From: Anaerorhabdus sp036637135
Lineage (GTDB): Bacteria; Bacillota_I; Bacilli_A; Erysipelotrichales; Erysipelotrichaceae
DNA: 53,820 bases
Direction: 5' to 3'
NCBI RefSeq assembly: GCF_036637135.1
Contig: NZ_JAVWNC010000009.1
Location: 1-53,820 of the forward strand
The notes under the pieces were generated by a model. It did no database searches. It saw nothing but the letters and a program-made list of their open reading frames with translations, and was not told the origin of the DNA. The position numbers and the translations under genes were made by a program. Of the stretch, positions 50,515 through 53,820 are shown one piece after another; within the stretch, counting starts at the first letter, position 1, and the number at the start of each line of letters is the position of its first letter.

Positions 50515-51944
50515 ATTTCATTTTCTTTAACTTAATTTTTTATAATATTATTAGCTCAATCGTTTATATTGTACTTCACTTTTTTGCAGAAAAACAATTT
50601 TGGATTTATCCAAAATACGTAATTATTATGATTAAGTATACTGTACTATTTTTTATAACACCTTTTTGGATTCTATTGTTAGCTACTTATATTTCACTAA
50701 ATAGTCAAATAAATGTATTTGTATCTGGAATGGAGGATACAAATAATATTTTAATTATGTCAAATTTCTCTCTTAATCAGTTATTTAGTCGTGATTTTTA
50801 TTGGGTTACCATAATTGTTATTATTATCTGGTTTCTAGGTTTTGTAATAATAGCAATTAAGAAATTGAGAGAAAAAAAGGCGATTCTGCATTTTCTTAAA
50901 ATACATATGGAGCAAGATGAAAAACTATCAAAGCTATTTAATGAAATATCAGAGCAACTAAGTATCAAAAAGAAAATCAATGTATATCTATGTCCTTACG
51001 TGCCTTCGCCATGTCTAATTAAATACAAAGATTACATAATTTTAACACCAACTTTGGGTGAGTCTTCAGATGACACTTATTATTTTTTATTACACGAAGC
51101 ATTTCATTTTAAAAGTCACGATTTAATCTATTTAAAAGTCATCGAATTCTTGGAGACAATGTTTTGGTTTAATCCATTTATCAACAAACTATATACTCTA
51201 TATTCCTCATTTGCCGAGATAGTTTGCGATGAAAAAATAGTCTCTTCTAATGAAAATGTAAAGTTGAATTACATGTTAGCTATTAAAAATGCATTAATGC
51301 ATTCAATCAGAATTAAAAATGAATATCCAACCATGAATTTAATAGATAAAAATCATAGTGAATTAATAAAAAGAATAAATTATATGATGAATTTCAAATA
51401 TAATTTAAAAACTAAAATTCTGTCTATAATTTTAATGTTATCATTTTTTCTATTTATGCCATTAACTACTTATGCAGGCACCGTAATTTTAAATAAGAGT
51501 ACCGGATTCGCTATAAATCAAATTCGTGAAACTACATGCGAAATCATCGAAAACGAAATAGAGACAATCGATATAAACTATTTAGATGAAGAACTCTATG
51601 TAAACAAGCTCAGTCCAAGTAAATTTATGATTATGCCTAAAGGTTACAACTCAATCGATATTTCTTTATATAAGTTAGAAAAGAACTATCTGTATAATAT
51701 TAAGTTAACTTCATCTGAAAATCTTTCAGTTAATTTATCATCAAGTTTAAACGCAACATTCAAATTCTTAGTTTGTCGAGAAGGAAGTTCTTCTTGTAAG
51801 ACCGTTAATTCATCAAATGGGCGTATTAATCAAGATTTAACCGGATTTGATGGATCAAATTATTCAATCTATATTGAGAATACGTATAATTCATCAAACA
51901 CTATTCGAGGATATATTGAAAACTACACGAAAAAAATGCAATAA
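50511..51944 (+). CDS. BlaR1/MecR1-like M56 metalloprotease with atypical sensor domain
   Basis: A 477-residue protein. Three spans precede the M56 zinc protease domain with HEAFH at 195-199 and a downstream acidic ligand in 'EIVCDEKIV'. A fourth span ('ILSIILMLSFFLFMPLTTYAG') leads to an external domain of about 150 residues. In true BlaR1 the external domain is a penicillin-binding sensor of about 250 residues with SxxK. Here it is shorter, Asn/Ser-rich and beta-like, with a Cys pair in 'LVCREGSSSCKTV'. The signal is therefore probably not a beta-lactam. It should relieve repression by the upstream BlaI-like protein. Confidence 0.85.
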   Translation: MNFIFFNLIFYNIISSIVYIVLHFFAEKQFWIYPKYVIIMIKYTVLFFITPFWILLLATYISLNSQINVFVSGMEDTNNILIMSNFSLNQLFSRDFYWVTIIVIIIWFLGFVIIAIKKLREKKAILHFLKIHMEQDEKLSKLFNEISEQLSIKKKINVYLCPYVPSPCLIKYKDYIILTPTLGESSDDTYYFLLHEAFHFKSHDLIYLKVIEFLETMFWFNPFINKLYTLYSSFAEIVCDEKIVSSNENVKLNYMLAIKNALMHSIRIKNEYPTMNLIDKNHSELIKRINYMMNFKYNLKTKILSIILMLSFFLFMPLTTYAGTVILNKSTGFAINQIRETTCEIIENEIETIDINYLDEELYVNKLSPSKFMIMPKGYNSIDISLYKLEKNYLYNIKLTSSENLSVNLSSSLNATFKFLVCREGSSSCKTVNSSNGRINQDLTGFDGSNYSIYIENTYNSSNTIRGYIENYTKKMQ

Positions 51945-52053
51945 CTATTTATTGATTTGTTATTATTTAAGTTATTCAATCAACGTATAAAGAGGATAAA
52001 CCAACGAACCATATTTATCATTAAAATTTCATACAAAAAAAGGAGGAATGAAA

Positions 52054-52221
52054 ATGATTACACCAAACATTATTATATTGATAACTGTGTATTGTTTATT
52101 TACGATAACTGCACATAATGTTTATGCTACTAATAGCAATAGGGAAGATACTGATGCTCTGAACTCAAATGGTTTAGATTTCTACTCGAATATATATCAT
52201 CAGGGGGCTGCATATCTATGA
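52054..52221 (+). CDS. Small secreted peptide, 55 residues
   Basis: ATG at 52054 follows a perfect AGGAGG with seven bases of spacing. Residues 1-25 form a signal peptide ('IIILITVYCLFTITAHNVYA', cleavage after V-Y-A). The remaining 30 residues are polar ('TNSNREDTDALNSNGL' then 'DFYSNIYHQGAAYL'). The stop overlaps the ATG of the lipoprotein gene by four bases. I do not recognise it; it could be a signal peptide pheromone, a bacteriocin-like peptide or a ligand for the BlaR1-like receptor encoded just upstream. Too short for most gene finders. Confidence 0.6.
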   Translation: MITPNIIILITVYCLFTITAHNVYATNSNREDTDALNSNGLDFYSNIYHQGAAYL

Positions 52222-52697
52222 ATAAAAAAAAGAAACTATTATTTATTTTTTTTATTGCAATATTTTTAATAAGTTGCAGTGCAAATAACACAATTAAAGA
52301 TAATGGTAATAAAACTATTAGTCCTGAATTAACTCCAAAACCAGAAGCCATTCCAGAAGGATACAAAACTATCACATTATTTGATGATGAATTTTATTTC
52401 TATCTCAAGGATCCATTGCCCGAGAATTTCTTCTGCAAAGCTTCTTCAGGGGTAATCGAGGGAACTTCAACAGGGAGAATTTATATTTATTTCGAGAAGG
52501 ATAATCAAAGTTTCGGAGTATTAGACTATTGGATTTCTCCTGAAAAGAAAGAATATCTCAATCAATTCTATGAATTAAATGGCTATTATGTAGATTTAAG
52601 AACAATCGAATATGACACAGCATTAGATAAAGATATCATACAGGTTTTACTTGAGTATCAAAAAAAATGCGAAGATTGTGTCATCTTTAATTATTAG
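52218..52697 (+). CDS. Lipoprotein of unknown function
   Basis: A 159-residue lipoprotein. The signal 'LLFIFFIAIFLISC' ends in a lipobox (LISC) at about residue 20. A Thr/Pro linker leads to a small domain with 'DEFYFYLKDPLPENFFC' and a C-terminal Cys pair (K-K-C-E-D-C). It is coupled by ATGA overlap to the secreted-peptide gene and probably belongs to the BlaI/BlaR1-like regulon. An immunity or peptide-binding role is conceivable. No family recognised. Confidence 0.75.
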   Translation: MNKKKKLLFIFFIAIFLISCSANNTIKDNGNKTISPELTPKPEAIPEGYKTITLFDDEFYFYLKDPLPENFFCKASSGVIEGTSTGRIYIYFEKDNQSFGVLDYWISPEKKEYLNQFYELNGYYVDLRTIEYDTALDKDIIQVLLEYQKKCEDCVIFNY

Positions 52698-52807
52698 TAA
52701 ATTTTCTCACTAAATGCAATTTATAAATATTAATCCCTTTTAGATTAAAAATGAAACATTGAATTTTAGACATGCATTTAATGAGATATTATTCGTTCTC
52801 ATCACAG

Positions 52808-52838
52808 AAGCTAAACCTATTTTTGGTTTGGCTTTTCT
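52808..52838 (+). terminator. Terminator after lipoprotein gene
   Basis: AAGCTAAACC pairs with GGTTTGGCTT (one G-T) around a seven-base loop, followed by TTCTTC. It lies 110 bases past the lipoprotein stop. Confidence 0.65.
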
Positions 52839-52879
52839 TCTCACTTTACTCATAAAAGTTTAAAGAGTTTGTTTACTAA

Positions 52880-53221
52880 TTAGATATTTTTATAGAAATC
52901 TTCATACCTATCAATAATTTCAATAGTATCTTGATTAATTAAAAATGATAAAATTAATAGATAAAGTAGTAATAAACTAATAATTACAACCATAAAACTG
53001 GAAAACAAACTATCAAAAAATAAACTACCTTTATTTACTAACATGCTTTGTAAAATAAAATTACTGATGATTATAGCAAAAATTATTGGATAATGAATTT
53101 TAAGAATAAGTTTGAGTTTCTTAACTTTACTTTTATCATCCAATGAATTAAGACCTTTTTCAAAACTACCAAGTTGGACCTTATTTAGGGTAAGAATTTT
53201 TAATACATATTTAAATTTCAT
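52880..53221 (-). CDS. Small membrane protein
   Basis: A 113-residue protein. Basic N-terminal part (to about residue 40), then two membrane spans ('PIIFAIIISNFILQSML' and 'SFMVVIISLLLLYLLILSFLI'), then a short acidic tail 'DTIEIIDRYEDFYKNI'. Start ATG behind GAGGAG. It converges on the lipoprotein gene. Family not recognised. Confidence 0.65.
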   Translation of the reverse strand: MKFKYVLKILTLNKVQLGSFEKGLNSLDDKSKVKKLKLILKIHYPIIFAIIISNFILQSMLVNKGSLFFDSLFSSFMVVIISLLLLYLLILSFLINQDTIEIIDRYEDFYKNI

Positions 53222-53402
53222 ATTAACTCTCCTCTATTACTTAGTTGATATGGATACGAACTAGTTAATATTTTAGATATTACTAGTTTCTTTTTTGCAT
53301 TTTAAAGAATAGTCCCTTAAGATGAGTCTAACAAGTAATGGGATTGTAAACAAGCTTCTTGATATTTTTCACATATTATTAAGTTAAATTGATATATACT
53401 TA

Positions 53403-53571
53403 GTGGGTATATATGATTGCGGCACTTGTAAGAAAACACTTGAAATAGTCAGCTCTTCCTTTGCTCTTTGCAAAATTACGGAAAATATCTGAAACTAGAT
53501 TTACTACTTCAAATGGAAAACATAAATTAGGGATTACGCAACTTTTCTTCTATCCATTAAATTCGATTTAA
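53403..53571 (+). pseudogene. Remnant of an ArsC/Spx-like (YffB) reductase
   Basis: A short frame from 53403 reads V-G-I-Y-D-C-G-T-C-K-K-T-L-E-I-V, matching the active-site start of ArsC/Spx-family proteins (YxxxxCxxCKKA). It runs into a stop at 53492. A second frame ending at 53571 contains 'FTTSNGKHKLGI', loosely like the 'FNTSGKxYRELG' block of the family. There is no start with a ribosome site and the middle is missing. Confidence 0.3.
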
Positions 53572-53589
53572 CAAATCACATATAATAAA

Positions 53590-53616
53590 AAAACGGCTTA
53601 CTTAATAAGTCGTTTT
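53590..53616 (-). terminator. Terminator after tRNA-Leu
   Basis: AAAACGGCTTA pairs with TAAGTCGTTTT (one G-T) around a five-base loop, with T-runs on both strands. It lies 10 bases past the tRNA 3' end on the minus strand. Confidence 0.85.
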
Positions 53617-53625
53617 ATATGCAAC

Positions 53626-53710
53626 TGGTGCGGGTGACAGGGGTCGAACCTGCATGCCTCGCGGCGTTAGATCCTAAGTCTAGTGCGTCTGCCAATTTCG
53701 CCACACCCGC
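53626..53710 (-). tRNA. tRNA-Leu (anticodon TAG)
   Basis: Eighty-five bases on the minus strand fold as a class II tRNA. The acceptor stem GCGGGTG pairs with CACCCGC, the anticodon loop is CTTAGGA (TAG, reading CUN codons), the long variable arm is CGCCGCGAGGCG-like, and the T arm is CAGGTTCGACCCCTG. The CCA end is encoded. Confidence 0.95.
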
Positions 53711-53820
53711 AGTGCTTTATTATTATAGCAATCACCTATGGAAAAATCAAGATATTTCTACTAATCGTAGATTATTAAGTTAAATTGGACAGTACCTTGT
53801 AATGAAAAGAAATATAATGG

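Larger units (their letters stand above)
53222..53628. other. Long non-coding stretch before tRNA-Leu
   Basis: This interval has no intact gene. It holds the first copy of a 17-bp direct repeat (53375-53391), a probable thioredoxin-fold reductase remnant (53403-53571), and the terminator of tRNA-Leu. The second repeat copy is at 53771-53787. Confidence 0.5.

Noticed and set aside
50511..51944. Beta-lactam sensor BlaR1
   Set aside because: The C-terminal domain is too short and has no SxxK, SxN or KTG set. Only the M56 protease part is shared.
53771..53820. Insertion sequence starting at the right edge
   Set aside because: Only about 35 bases of a terminal-repeat-like sequence are in view and no transposase is visible. 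The repeat is reported, not an element.
1..53820. CRISPR array
   Set aside because: No regularly spaced repeats were seen. The repeats found are terminators, the kdp promoter word and one 17-bp pair.

Overview
The window reads as chromosomal DNA of an AT-rich, low-GC Bacillota (Firmicutes). The reasons are the near-consensus AGGAGG-type ribosome binding sites, the tight ATGA/TAATG overlaps, the Sapep/PepV-type peptidase, the MacB-like efflux operons with their own OmpR-type two-component systems, and cell-surface functions typical of a single-membrane cell. A class Erysipelotrichia or related lineage is my guess from overall style; nothing here fixes the taxonomy.

Layout. 1-2.1 kb: an M23 peptidase and a RhuM-Fic fusion, each followed by the same terminator-like repeat. 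2.2-9.3 kb: tRNA-Thr(CGT) and a run of housekeeping genes on the minus strand (PPC protein, Ca2+/Na+ antiporter, HEPN-like/CBS protein with a HAD hydrolase, dipeptidase, exonuclease III, aminopeptidase P). 9.4-11.9 kb: a copper ATPase whose C-terminal chaperone domain has its own ribosome binding site. 11.9-20.3 kb: a complete potassium-uptake island (kdpF-A-B-C-D-E) preceded by two unnamed small membrane proteins, with an 18-bp repeat in the same position at two promoters. 20.4-21.6 kb: a membrane-anchored XRE regulator.

22-31.3 kb: GatB/YqeY protein, a three-gene MacAB-like exporter, an ABC half-exporter, a NIF3 protein, an ATP-grasp/esterase pair and an AI-2E family permease. 31.3-37 kb: a second exporter operon in the order response regulator, histidine kinase, adaptor, permease, lipoprotein, ATPase. 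37.2-48.4 kb: the most unusual region. Two soluble TPR-GGDEF diguanylate cyclases point rightward, then come a three-gene membrane polysaccharide cassette (anchored glycosidase-like protein, TM plus helical-repeat protein, processive family 2 glycosyltransferase), then two more TPR-GGDEF cyclases pointing back toward it. All four cyclases lack the RxxD inhibitory site, and no phosphodiesterase or PilZ receptor is encoded here. I interpret this as a c-di-GMP-controlled exopolysaccharide system with multiple cytosolic inputs.

48.5-53.8 kb: an accessory-looking end. It has an alpha/beta hydrolase, a chimeric ORF ending in a piece of an ABC ATPase, a BlaI/BlaR1-like regulator pair with a non-penicillin-binding sensor domain, a 55-residue secreted peptide coupled to a lipoprotein, a small membrane protein, a probable thioredoxin-fold reductase remnant, and tRNA-Leu(TAG). 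Gene calls rest on visible motifs and length. Functions of the small proteins and the regulatory models are inference.
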